A stretch of DNA of 64,000 nt from Filimonas zeae (GTDB lineage: Bacteria; Bacteroidota; Bacteroidia; Chitinophagales; Chitinophagaceae). The position numbers and the translations under genes are program-made. Below are positions 9,147 to 17,122 of the stretch, in pieces. Each line of letters begins with the position of its first letter. Within the stretch, counting starts at the first letter, position 1. The notes below the pieces were generated by a model that ran no database searches, was not told where the DNA came from, and worked only from the letters and a program-made list of their open reading frames with translations. The stretch covers positions 1,134,785 through 1,198,784 of the forward strand of contig NZ_BMIB01000004.1 in NCBI RefSeq assembly GCF_014641615.1, given 5' to 3'.

Positions 9147-9533
9147 ATGACACCGGAAAGAGTGATAGCTACCGAAGCTGCATTACAACTGATACAACGC
9201 CTGCGGCAACAACATGGCCCGCTGATGTTTCACCAGAGCGGAGGTTGCTGCGATGGCTCGCAGCCCATGTGTTTTGCTGCGGGAGAGTTTAAAACCGGAG
9301 CCAGTGATGTACTGCTGGGTGAGCCCGACGGCTGCCCGTTTTATATGCACCGCGATCAGTTTGGTTACTGGAAGCATACACAGCTGATACTGGACGTAAC
9401 ACCCGGCAGAGGCAGCAGCTTTTCGCTGGAAATACCGCTGGGCGTACGGTTTATGATACGCTCGCGCCTTTTTACAGAGGAGGAAGTGGCTGGGCTGGAA
9501 GCCGCAGAAAGCACTACCATTAAGGCAGGGTAA
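9147..9533 (+). CDS. DUF779 protein, aldehyde dehydrogenase companion
   Basis: 128 residues, soluble. It matches the DUF779 family by its opening (RVIATEAALQLIQRLRQQHG), the Cys-rich motif FHQSGGCCDGSQPMCF (about 29-44) and the ending SLEIPLGVRFMIRSR. DUF779 genes are repeatedly found next to AldB/ExaC-type aldehyde dehydrogenases, as here. The function is not established; the conserved cysteines suggest metal or redox chemistry supporting the enzyme. Its last 14 nt overlap the 3' end of the convergent cupin gene. A terminator lies just upstream, so expression may need read-through or a separate promoter. Confidence 0.88.
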   Translation: MTPERVIATEAALQLIQRLRQQHGPLMFHQSGGCCDGSQPMCFAAGEFKTGASDVLLGEPDGCPFYMHRDQFGYWKHTQLILDVTPGRGSSFSLEIPLGVRFMIRSRLFTEEEVAGLEAAESTTIKAG

Positions 9534-9873
9534 TAAATAACGATTTGCGGCGTATGGGCTTCAGGTTACGGGTTTTATGCCCCTTGCCTGTGGTATCTTC
9601 TACCAGAAGTATTTCGCCCGGGCCAAAAGTTCTTTTATCACCCAGTGAGGTTTCTATTTCAATTTCCCCATCCAGCAATACAATGTACTGCCGCTGCGGA
9701 GCTGTATGAAAATCGTAGTCATACGCCGGTACCACCTCGCGGAATATCAGGTTCTTTACCGGCAGGGCATCAGACAGCAAGCCTATTTCACCGGCCTCCT
9801 GTAAAGGAATTTCTTTGGTTTCAAAATGGCTGTCGCCATTGGCATCACTAAATATGCGTGTTACAGTAAACAT
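9520..9873 (-). CDS. Small cupin-domain protein
   Basis: 117 residues forming a single cupin barrel. The first cupin motif region reads DYDFHTAPQRQYIVLLDGEIEIE and the second GPGEILLVEDTTGKGHKTR, with H residues in place to bind a metal. There is no signal peptide. Single-domain cupins of this size include isomerases, dioxygenases and ligand-binding proteins; nothing here selects one. It is convergent with, and overlaps by 14 nt, the DUF779 gene. The terminator at 9902-9934 separates it from YceI upstream, so it is a single-gene transcript. Confidence 0.75.
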   Translation of the reverse strand: MFTVTRIFSDANGDSHFETKEIPLQEAGEIGLLSDALPVKNLIFREVVPAYDYDFHTAPQRQYIVLLDGEIEIETSLGDKRTFGPGEILLVEDTTGKGHKTRNLKPIRRKSLFITLP

Positions 9874-9901
9874 AAGTTGCTTTTAAATGTATTGAAAGAT
9901 A

Positions 9902-9934
9902 AAAAGAAAGCCCCGTGCAAAAGCAAAGGGCTTT
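9902..9934 (-). terminator. Intrinsic terminator after yceI-like gene
   Basis: AAAGCCC (9907-9913) and GGGCTTT (9928-9934) form a 7-bp stem with a 14-nt loop. On the minus strand it is followed by CTTTTT. It lies 25 nt past the stop of the YceI gene. Confidence 0.65.
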
Positions 9935-9958
9935 ACCATTCACAAATTCCAACATCCA

Positions 9959-10501
9959 CTACTCAGCAGGCTGTTCTGCTAACTGAATTTCTGCAAGAAT
10001 ACGGATATCCTCTCCCACCAGTACACCACCACCTTCCAGTGCCGCATTCCAGCCTAAGCCAAATTCTTTACGGTTAATTTTGGTATCCAGGCTAAACGCA
10101 GCTTTTGTATTACCCCAGGGGTCGCGCACCGTACCACCGTATTCCAGCGGAATAGCAATGGTTTTGGTTACATCTCTGATCGTTAATTCACCTTCGGCTA
10201 TATAATCGCCTTTGTTGTCAGACTTGCGGATAGAAGTAGATACGAAACGGATTTCAGGATATTTTTCTGCATCGAAAAAGTCGCCTGATTTCAGGTGCCC
10301 ATCTCTTTGTTCATTACCGGTATCTATAGAACCGATAGCAGCAGTAAGCACTACTTTACCATCGGTAAAATCTTCTTTACCTGCTTCCAGTTGTACATCA
10401 AATTTGCCAAACTTGCCGGTTACAGTAGAAATCATTAAGTGTTTTACTTTAAAACCTAACTCAGAGTGTGCATTATCTAAAACCCATTTTGCAGTTGCCA
10501 T
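9959..10501 (-). CDS. YceI-family lipocalin-like protein
   Basis: 180 residues. The whole protein is a YceI domain: opening KWVLDNAHSELGFKVKHLMI, the conserved SGDFFDAEKYPEIRF and the ending IRILAEIQL. YceI proteins form a long lipocalin-like barrel that binds isoprenoid or amphiphilic ligands. This one has no signal peptide, so it is predicted to stay in the cytoplasm, unlike the periplasmic E. coli protein. It has its own -7 box at 10541-10548 and its own terminator, so it is monocistronic. Confidence 0.9.
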   Translation of the reverse strand: MATAKWVLDNAHSELGFKVKHLMISTVTGKFGKFDVQLEAGKEDFTDGKVVLTAAIGSIDTGNEQRDGHLKSGDFFDAEKYPEIRFVSTSIRKSDNKGDYIAEGELTIRDVTKTIAIPLEYGGTVRDPWGNTKAAFSLDTKINRKEFGLGWNAALEGGGVLVGEDIRILAEIQLAEQPAE

Positions 10502-10540
10502 AGTTGTATGTTTTTATATTTTTTGATTTGTTTGATAACA

Positions 10541-10548
10541 CAAAGCTA
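10541..10548 (-). promoter_or_regulatory. Bacteroidota -7 box for the yceI-like gene
   Basis: TAGCTTTG on the minus strand, an exact match to TAnnTTTG, 40 nt upstream of the ATG. No clear -33 TTTG element is visible, so the call rests on the -7 box and position. Confidence 0.45.
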
Positions 10549-10613
10549 GTATTACCGGCAGGGTGTTACACTTAACCTGGATTAAGAAAAAAAATCAAAA
10601 ATAAAAACACAGA

Positions 10614-11615
10614 CTATTCCGACATCATCCATGAAATTTCGCGGGGCGCGCTGGTTTGCTGGCTGGTATCCAGTACTTCTATACGGGGCTGGTTGGGTTT
10701 TGCTTCCCCTTCTGAATAAGCAGGTTTAGCTACGGTAAGTTTTTGCATAGGGGCTACGCGGTAGGTGGTAGCATTCCGTTTATCTTTAAGCGTAACGTTT
10801 ACTTTTCCACCAATAGCAGTTGCCATGTCCGCCTTTTCGTGCGGGTAAGCCCGTACACTAAAAGCCGCGCAGGCATCCTGTATGTTCATGGCAGCAGTAT
10901 GTACAACAAATTTGTGTGCGGTATCTCTCTTTACTTCAAAATAACCTTCCCCTTTTAACTCCATCTCCCGCCGGTTGCTGCCATAACCACCGGCAAGCCG
11001 TAACGTGCTCCCGCTATTCAGCCTTACCTTGGTGCCATCGGGCAGAATAAAGGTTTTCCGCTCGCCCTTGCGGGTAATATAGGTATGGAAAGCACGGTAG
11101 TAATTATTAAACCATACAACACCTACCGCTACAACGCCGGTAATAAGTGCAGCCATCAACAGTAATTTCCACCGGGTTCCCGCCACTTTCCATGCCAGCG
11201 TTTTTTGCAGATGGCTATACAATTCCTCTGCCCTTTCTTTATCTATCTTAATAGCCTGCATAGAAGCCAGGTTGGCTCCATTTTTTTCCCATAGCTGCTT
11301 TTCCAGCCACATGGTTTCTCCGCCTTCTTCACATACGGCATGCAGGTATTTACACAGCAGAATATCTATATAGGCATTAAAACCGTATGCTCCGGGCAGG
11401 GTTTCCCGGAAGCGCCATACATCTTCAAAAACACAAAGCAATATCCGTTCGGCAGCAGCCTGATCGCGCAGAATAGTATATAATATAGCGTATATTTTAT
11501 CTCTGTATTGATTAAAGGCTACGTGAAAGGCCGTTTCATCTCCCTCCATAATACGGGAAAGCAACAGGTTGGCTATATGTACGTTTACTTCTGTCAAAGC
11601 GGGAAGTGGATACAA
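10614..11615 (-). CDS. Sigma-region-2-like / FecR transmembrane fusion protein
   Basis: 333 residues with an unusual order. Residues ~14-95 resemble region 2 of an ECF sigma factor (IMEGDETAFHVAFNQYRDKI, then AERILLCVFEDVWRFRETL and NAYIDILLCKYL). A linker resembling the end of a FecR anti-sigma domain (about 103-145, WLEKQLWEK ... IDKERAEEL) leads to one membrane segment (149-170). A periplasmic FecR domain follows (178-295, FILPDGTKVRLNSGSTLRL, ELKGEGYFEV). Sigma region 4 is absent, and the C-terminal domain usual in Bacteroidota FecR proteins is missing or very short. Normally sigma and FecR are separate genes beside a SusC-type receptor; here there is no receptor and no separate sigma gene. 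It may act as an anti-sigma protein that mimics or sequesters sigma contacts. The boundaries are certain; the sigma homology is from reading, not a search. Confidence 0.7.
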   Translation of the reverse strand: MYPLPALTEVNVHIANLLLSRIMEGDETAFHVAFNQYRDKIYAILYTILRDQAAAERILLCVFEDVWRFRETLPGAYGFNAYIDILLCKYLHAVCEEGGETMWLEKQLWEKNGANLASMQAIKIDKERAEELYSHLQKTLAWKVAGTRWKLLLMAALITGVVAVGVVWFNNYYRAFHTYITRKGERKTFILPDGTKVRLNSGSTLRLAGGYGSNRREMELKGEGYFEVKRDTAHKFVVHTAAMNIQDACAAFSVRAYPHEKADMATAIGGKVNVTLKDKRNATTYRVAPMQKLTVAKPAYSEGEAKPNQPRIEVLDTSQQTSAPREISWMMSE

Positions 11616-11750
11616 AGCCGTAAATGTACTGTATTATCCGGCACATATACAGAGGTGTTTTTCACAGATGAGCATGTAACCGGCAAGCAGCTGTATCAGT
11701 CAGCGCTTTACCGATAAATTGTATTTTAATACCGACCAACCGGGCTATTA

Positions 11751-12836
11751 TTAAGTCCGTTCCGTATACATTTCTACAGGCTGGCCTGCTTCCTTTTGCT
11801 TCTTTTCAACAAAGGGCGTATGATATCTTTCCAGAAATTGCTTACGCGAATCTTTATAACTGCTTACACCGCCTATACCCTTCAGAAACCGGATATAACA
11901 CCAGGCCAGATCTAACTGGTAAGGCAGAAAACCGGAACGGGCGCTGGAAGGGAACAAATGGTGATTGTTATGCCACTCACCTGCCACATAACCCGGCCAT
12001 AACTGATTGATGGAATTATCCTGCCTGTTATAATCAATGCCATCTCTCTGTTTATCTGCTTCTCCTTTGGCATGGCCTTCATAATTGAAGGTACGCACAC
12101 CTACGGCCCAGAAAAAGGCACCGCCAAATAATGCACAGGCCAACCCATGGCCTCCTATCATATAAAAAGCACCATACCAAAAACCCCAGTTTAACACCCA
12201 GTGCAAAATGGTTTGCAGGGGGCCGGCTACAGAACCCCATTTCTGATACTGCTGATAATTGTTGCTTTTTACGCCGGTATGCGCCATCAGCCGTACAACC
12301 CTGTCGTAATCCTTTTCATTCAGTGTACGTGCAATAGGCTGATGGTTTACATCTGCCAGAAAACAATACAGAAAACCGCCGGAAGCGTTGTAAGGATCGC
12401 CAGGCTGGTCTGATTTGGCGTGGTGCACATGGTGCGAGATAACATAAATTTCCTCGGGAATAATTTTGAGCGAAAGATTGCGGGTAATAAACCGCCAGAA
12501 CTTATTTTTAAATGTGTAGGCCTGGTGTGTACAATACCGGTGGTGCCATATGGTACCATGCGTACCCATTAACACCATACTGTACAGAAAACCTGCTACA
12601 AAAAACTGCCACGAAAAAAACTGAAACATAAACACCAGAAAAAACGGCAGCAACGCTGCTACCTTAAACCAGCTGAAGAATGATAGCCAGTTTTTTTTAC
12701 ACTTTACAACATTAAGCCGGGAAAAAAACTCAGAAAGCAGCTGACGGCTGGAAGGAACGGAAAGGGCGCCGGAAGTATCCGTCCACCCATAGGATGGCTT
12801 CTCCAGCACATAATCTAAAAAAGACATGCGAAACAC
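11751..12836 (-). CDS. Membrane fatty-acid (acyl-CoA) desaturase
   Basis: 361 residues. Hydrophobic segments at ~55-95 and ~200-245 flank the three histidine boxes that bind the di-iron centre: HRYCTH after THGTIWH, HHVHH in ISHHVHHAKSDQPGDPYN, and HNNHH in EWHNNHHLFPSS. This is the delta-9 acyl-CoA/acyl-lipid desaturase layout, which inserts a double bond into membrane fatty acyl chains using oxygen and an electron donor. The N-terminal ~50 residues are a soluble extension. A near -7 box (TAGTCTTTG, one base too long) lies about 45 nt upstream. A second, shorter desaturase is found at 17420-18151. Confidence 0.88.
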   Translation of the reverse strand: MFRMSFLDYVLEKPSYGWTDTSGALSVPSSRQLLSEFFSRLNVVKCKKNWLSFFSWFKVAALLPFFLVFMFQFFSWQFFVAGFLYSMVLMGTHGTIWHHRYCTHQAYTFKNKFWRFITRNLSLKIIPEEIYVISHHVHHAKSDQPGDPYNASGGFLYCFLADVNHQPIARTLNEKDYDRVVRLMAHTGVKSNNYQQYQKWGSVAGPLQTILHWVLNWGFWYGAFYMIGGHGLACALFGGAFFWAVGVRTFNYEGHAKGEADKQRDGIDYNRQDNSINQLWPGYVAGEWHNNHHLFPSSARSGFLPYQLDLAWCYIRFLKGIGGVSSYKDSRKQFLERYHTPFVEKKQKEAGQPVEMYTERT

Positions 12837-13025
12837 AGTTGAGGGGATGAAGAAATTGGTTATAATATCAGATTACAAAGACTAATGCGGAACTATGGGG
12901 GATACATAGTGGTTAATACAGAATCCTTCGCTAAATGACACACGAACAAGATAGGTGTTTTTCCTCATCCCAAAAGCTAAAACCTTTTTATTTAAAGTGC
13001 TTTTAATATTGGACGCATCTGCCTG

Positions 13026-13406
13026 CTAAATGTAAAACTCGGTAAGCGAGCGCAGGTACATATCTTCCCAGCCCTCTACAATTTCGTCATATTCCTCGTC
13101 CGGAATATTGGTGTGCCTTATTTCCAGTGAGGTGCCCTGTTTGTGCGGGTGCATTTTCAATGTAACAATAGAAGGTTCTTCCTGCTCAAAATACCATTGT
13201 TGCACAATTTTCTTTCCTTCCTCAAATTCCAGGTTCTTGCCTACAATACTCTCATCCCACAGGGCAAATTCAGAACCTGGCTCGGTTGACATGATAGCAG
13301 GCTCACCGGTCCACAACTGAATGGTGGCGGGATTGGTAAGGGCAACATACACTTCTTCAGGTTCAGCCGGCAGGATATGGTATTTTTTGTAGTCCTTCAT
13401 ATTCAT
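13026..13406 (-). CDS. SRPBCC (START/AHSA1-like) domain protein, last gene of the peptide-export cassette
   Basis: 126 residues, soluble, a single SRPBCC hydrophobic-pocket fold. It opens with DYKKYHILPAEPEEVYVALTNP, has the mid motif TGEPAIMSTEPGSEFALWDESIVGKN and ends WEDMYLRSLTEF, as in the AHSA1/SRPBCC group. Its ATG lies 2 nt after the stop of the C39 ABC exporter, so it is translated as part of that operon. Proteins of this fold bind hydrophobic ligands or act as chaperones. In this setting it could keep the hydrophobic precursor peptide soluble or protect the producer; this is inference from position only. A second ATG two codons in is equally possible as start. Confidence 0.8.
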   Translation of the reverse strand: MNMKDYKKYHILPAEPEEVYVALTNPATIQLWTGEPAIMSTEPGSEFALWDESIVGKNLEFEEGKKIVQQWYFEQEEPSIVTLKMHPHKQGTSLEIRHTNIPDEEYDEIVEGWEDMYLRSLTEFYI

Positions 13407-13408
13407 TG

Positions 13409-15643
13409 CTATTCCTGCGAAGGTAAATGTATGTCTTCAACTATTACAGTTTTTACCCGGCTGCGCTTCAGCTGGCTGATCATGGGAAACTGCTGCTCCC
13501 ACATTCTATAATAAGCCGTACCCTGCTGTAACAGACTTTCATGGCTGCCTTCCTCTGTTATTTTGCCGTTGTGCATTACCAGTATGGTATCGGCCTGTAT
13601 AACCGAACTTAGCCGGTGCGCAATCAGAATAATGGTTTTTCCTGCCTGCCGCAGCTGCTGTATGCACTGCTGTATACATTGCTCCGAGGCAGAATCCAGC
13701 GCAGAAGTAGCCTCATCCATAATCAGTATTTCCGGGTTGCGGTATAATGCCCGTGCAATGGCCAGCCGCTGCCGTTGCCCGCCGGAAAGGCTTACCCCAT
13801 TCTCCCCCAGGTAGGTAGCCAGTCCATTAGGCAACTGCTCAATAAACTCCAGTATGCCTACCGCCTTGCACACCACCAGTAACCGGGCAATGTCCGGCTC
13901 AAACTCCCCCGCTGCAATATTCTCTACCACATTACCGGCAAACAGGTCTACCTTCTGCGGCACTACCGACACCAGCGAACGTAAACTATCTGCACTGATA
14001 TAGCGGATATCATGATCGCCAATGTAAATATGCCCGGCCTGTAGCGGATACAAATGTTGCAATAACGACAGCAGCGTAGTTTTACCAGAGCCGCTTTCGC
14101 CCACAATGGCCGTTATTTTGCCTTTGGCAATGGTAAGGTCCAGCCCTTCAAACACCGGCACGCGTGAGCCATAACGAAACTGCACGCCTTTAAACCGCAC
14201 ATCCCCCGTCATTTCACGGGTAAGTGTTACGCGCTGCCCTTCCACCTCCTTTTCCAGATCCATTATTTCAAACAAACGGTCTGCGGCAATAAAAGCATCC
14301 TGCATGGTTTTGTTCATACCAATCAGCGATACTACCGGTGAGGTAAAATAGCCTATCAGCGCATAAAAAGACAGCAGCTCGCCCGGTGTAATTTTACTAT
14401 CCAGCACAAAAGAAGCCCCTATCCAAAGCAGTAGTATGGTAAATACAGACGTAATCAGCTGGCTGCTGTTGGCCGTCCACAAACCGTTAATGGCAGAACG
14501 GTATACCGTACGCAGCATTTTTACAAACCGGTCTTCTGTTTTAATATTAAAATAGGTTTCCAGCCCAAACCGCTTGATGGTTCCGGCTACGTGTACAGAT
14601 TCTACCAGCTGCGCTTCCAGGTCGGCACTATGCTCCATCAGCTTACGCTGTGTTTGTTTATTTACCCGGTTGGCGTAAAAATATACCAGCGCATACAGCG
14701 GCACAATGCCCAGCATAATAGCCGCCAGCTTCCAGTAAGAGGTAAACATAAGCCCGAAAGAAAAAAGCAGTATAAAAGCGTTTACAGCCAGGCTAACCAG
14801 CACTTCGTTAATAAACACACGGATTTTTACCGCATCATTCAACCGGGAAATAATCTCCCCTACCCGCATGGTATCAAAAAACTGCTGCGGCAGGCGTAGC
14901 AGGTGCTTGTAATAGCCCAGTATCAGCCGCGCATCTATCTGCTGGCCGGTTTGTATGGTTAATATGGTTTTTACATGGCTGATAAAAAACTGCAGCAACA
15001 AAATCAGCAGCATTACCATGCCCATCAGGTTCAGCAGCTTTCTGTTGCCATCAGGCAATACATTGTCAATAATTTTTTGCAGAAAAATGGAAGTGGATAA
15101 CCCCAGTACCGTATATACCACTGCGCCGGTAAGCACCTGTAGTAATACTGACCTATGTGGCCTTAACAGGTAAGCAAAGCGGGTAACCACTGGTACGGTT
15201 GTGTCGCCCCGCTCAAAAGATTCTCCGGGTGCCAGCAGCATCAATACGCCTGTCCACTGTTTGCGGAATACATCTTTGGGCCATTTGTGCATGCGGCCAT
15301 CCAGCGGGTCCATCACCGTAACATTTCTGGCATCCGCGCCATATATCACTACGTAGTGGCTCAGTTTTTCCTGCAGAATAACATGGGCAACGGCGGGGTA
15401 AGGCACACCGGCCATAGCCTCCATACCGGCCTTTACCGCTTTGGCAGAAAAGCCCAGTTTACCGGCCGCCTCCATCAGGCCCAGAATATTGGTGCCTTTC
15501 TGGTCGGTAGAGGCATACTGGCGTATACGCGCCACCGGCATAGCCAGGCCGTAATGCGCTGCCACAGAAGCCAGGCAGGCAGCGCCGCAGTCGGTAATAT
15601 CCCGCTGCTTAACCGCAATCTTTTTTCGCGAGAATAACATCAT
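13409..15643 (-). CDS. Peptidase-C39-containing ABC exporter (bacteriocin-type)
   Basis: 744 residues. Residues 1-~135 are a C39 cysteine protease with Q13, catalytic C19 in RDITDCGAAC, H96 in KLSHYVVIYG and D112 in MDPLDG, all present, so the protease should be active. A six-helix ABC membrane domain (~165-450) and a nucleotide-binding domain follow: Walker A with K521, signature LSGGQRQRLAIARAL, Walker B ILIMDEATSALD. Such PCAT transporters cut precursor peptides after a Gly-Gly leader and export the mature part. The substrate is almost certainly the leader peptide at 16886-17122. Its start is 1 nt past the HlyD stop (TGAGATG), and the SRPBCC gene follows after 2 nt. Confidence 0.93.
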   Translation of the reverse strand: MMLFSRKKIAVKQRDITDCGAACLASVAAHYGLAMPVARIRQYASTDQKGTNILGLMEAAGKLGFSAKAVKAGMEAMAGVPYPAVAHVILQEKLSHYVVIYGADARNVTVMDPLDGRMHKWPKDVFRKQWTGVLMLLAPGESFERGDTTVPVVTRFAYLLRPHRSVLLQVLTGAVVYTVLGLSTSIFLQKIIDNVLPDGNRKLLNLMGMVMLLILLLQFFISHVKTILTIQTGQQIDARLILGYYKHLLRLPQQFFDTMRVGEIISRLNDAVKIRVFINEVLVSLAVNAFILLFSFGLMFTSYWKLAAIMLGIVPLYALVYFYANRVNKQTQRKLMEHSADLEAQLVESVHVAGTIKRFGLETYFNIKTEDRFVKMLRTVYRSAINGLWTANSSQLITSVFTILLLWIGASFVLDSKITPGELLSFYALIGYFTSPVVSLIGMNKTMQDAFIAADRLFEIMDLEKEVEGQRVTLTREMTGDVRFKGVQFRYGSRVPVFEGLDLTIAKGKITAIVGESGSGKTTLLSLLQHLYPLQAGHIYIGDHDIRYISADSLRSLVSVVPQKVDLFAGNVVENIAAGEFEPDIARLLVVCKAVGILEFIEQLPNGLATYLGENGVSLSGGQRQRLAIARALYRNPEILIMDEATSALDSASEQCIQQCIQQLRQAGKTIILIAHRLSSVIQADTILVMHNGKITEEGSHESLLQQGTAYYRMWEQQFPMISQLKRSRVKTVIVEDIHLPSQE

Positions 15644-15644
15644 C

Positions 15645-16796
15645 TCAGGCGTTGTTAGGGTTTAACCAATCGTCAATTCTATCGTACAGCAGCTGATATA
15701 AGGTACGTTGCGTTACCAGAAACCGCGCCTGCAACGTCATACCCTTTTTTACCTGCGCTTTGTAGCCACTGCGCAGCTGCAGCGTGGGTGATTGCATACG
15801 GCAGCGTACTTTAAAAAACGGCGCACGACCTTCAGCCGTAAATACATCCTGCGATACTTCCTGTACCGTTCCGCTGAGTACGCCCCAGCTGTTATAATCA
15901 AAAGCATCTACCTGCATACGTACCGGCGTACCGGCTTTCAGCAGGCCAATATCTCTGGTAGCCACATAGGCTTCTGCTATCAGCGTAGAATCGGGCGTAA
16001 TCTCCCCGAGTAATTCACCGGCCGATACAAAGCTGCCGGCCTGTATGCCTTTCAGTTGTTGTATATAGCCGTTTACCGGAGCTGTTATGGTATACAGGCC
16101 TTTTTCCTGCGCCGTTACCAGGCGGCTGGCCTTTACTTCCTGTAACTGTAACCGTATGGCCGTTAACTCCCCATGCCACTGGCTTATCTGCTGCTGCTTA
16201 ATCAGCGACAACTCACTCTCTGCGGCATTCTTTTCATATTCGTATTTTTCAAACTCACCGGTAGATACCACTTTGCCTTTATACAGCGCCGCATACCGGT
16301 TATAGGCACGCAAGGCTACATTCAGCTTCATACGGGCATCGGTTATACGCTGCTGATACAAACTGTACTGCTGCCGGTACATGCGCGTTACCAGCGTCGC
16401 TTCGGAATTGCCTGTAATAATTTCCAGATCGTGCAGTTGCGCCTGTAACTCAGAGTAATGATTGCTTTCCAGTGTGCTTTTTTCATTTACCTGCTGTGCA
16501 TTTACCTTCAGCAAAGGTTGCCCTGCTTTTACCGCATGGTTTTCGGTAACAAGCACCGTTTCCACTACGCCGCTAACAGAAGCGCGTATTTCTGAGCGCT
16601 CGGCTACAGAACGAAAGGCACCGGCACTTCTTACCGAAATGTCAACTTTAATAAAAAACAGGGCAATAAAGGCAATAAACACTGCTGCCAGCAGGGCCAG
16701 GTATATAGCTTTGGTGCGCGGATGATAATCGTGAAAGTGCTTTTCTACACTGTTCTCAATTACGCCCGCAGGAAAAATTTGCGTGGGTGCTTGCAT
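15645..16796 (-). CDS. HlyD-family periplasmic adaptor for peptide export
   Basis: 383 residues from the ATG at 16796; an in-frame ATG 66 nt earlier (16862) falls inside the hairpin at 16839-16870 and adds an atypical stretch, so the later start is chosen. A cytoplasmic N-terminus, one membrane segment (about 30-50), a biotinyl/lipoyl-like domain (ASVSGVVETVLVTENHAVKAGQPLLKV), a coiled-coil hairpin (about 100-215) and the returning lipoyl half (YTITAPVNGYIQQLKGIQAG) give the membrane-fusion-protein layout. It bridges the C39 exporter to an outer-membrane TolC-type channel; no such channel gene is in the window. It ends 1 nt before the exporter start. Confidence 0.9.
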   Translation of the reverse strand: MQAPTQIFPAGVIENSVEKHFHDYHPRTKAIYLALLAAVFIAFIALFFIKVDISVRSAGAFRSVAERSEIRASVSGVVETVLVTENHAVKAGQPLLKVNAQQVNEKSTLESNHYSELQAQLHDLEIITGNSEATLVTRMYRQQYSLYQQRITDARMKLNVALRAYNRYAALYKGKVVSTGEFEKYEYEKNAAESELSLIKQQQISQWHGELTAIRLQLQEVKASRLVTAQEKGLYTITAPVNGYIQQLKGIQAGSFVSAGELLGEITPDSTLIAEAYVATRDIGLLKAGTPVRMQVDAFDYNSWGVLSGTVQEVSQDVFTAEGRAPFFKVRCRMQSPTLQLRSGYKAQVKKGMTLQARFLVTQRTLYQLLYDRIDDWLNPNNA

Positions 16797-16838
16797 AGTA
16801 CACACATAAATAGGGTGAGGAAAGGGATGAGTAAACAC

Positions 16839-16870
16839 AAAGAGGGATGATCCGCTGACCATCCCTCTTT
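16839..16870 (-). terminator. Intra-operon hairpin between precursor peptide and export genes
   Basis: Perfect 11-bp inverted repeat AAAGAGGGATG (839-849) and CATCCCTCTTT (860-870), with a 10-nt loop. On the minus strand it is followed by TTTGTGTTT, a weak U run. It begins 15 nt after the peptide stop and ends before the HlyD start. It probably stops most transcripts, leaving much more peptide than transporter mRNA. Confidence 0.7.
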
Positions 16871-16885
16871 TGTCAATGCCACTGC

Positions 16886-17122
16886 TTACAGGCCACCCAG
16901 TAAACCACCCAGGTTTAAGCCGCCCAGATTAAGGCCGCCCAACAGGTTGTTCAGGTTCAGACCTTCTAACAGATCGGTTACTGTACCTAAGCCCAGATTC
17001 AATTCAGTGCTTTGTGAATTACCATTAGTAGTTGTAGTCAGTTTGATGTTCAGAAGACCAGACAGACCAGCGCCGCCATTGGTATTTACCATCTCATCAA
17101 AAGTCAATTCTTGCATTTTCAT
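16886..17122 (-). CDS. Double-glycine leader peptide, Leu/Gly/Asn-rich bacteriocin-like precursor
   Basis: 78 residues. The first 17 form a classic double-glycine leader, ELTFDEMVNTNGG, with L at -12, E at -8, M at -7 and GG at -2/-1. Cleavage after G17 gives a 61-residue product with no cysteine. It has a Thr/Asn/Ser-rich middle and a repetitive C-terminus LGGLNLGGLNLGGLLGGL built from ~5-residue LGGLN units that are repeated in the DNA as well. No charged residues occur in the last ~20 positions, so it is strongly hydrophobic. Directly downstream lie an HlyD adaptor and a C39-peptidase ABC exporter. No RiPP-modifying enzyme (LanB, LanM, radical SAM) is adjacent, so an unmodified secreted peptide is likely. 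Toxin, signal or self-assembling (amyloid-like) roles are all possible. Confidence 0.85.
   Translation of the reverse strand: MKMQELTFDEMVNTNGGAGLSGLLNIKLTTTTNGNSQSTELNLGLGTVTDLLEGLNLNNLLGGLNLGGLNLGGLLGGL

Noticed and set aside
16797..16862. Earlier start codon for the HlyD adaptor
   Set aside because: The ATG lies in the hairpin stem and adds 22 residues unlike an HlyD N-terminus.
16886..17122. Calling the leader peptide a lanthipeptide
   Set aside because: It has no cysteine and no LanB, LanC or LanM gene is adjacent; the leader is of the double-glycine type instead.
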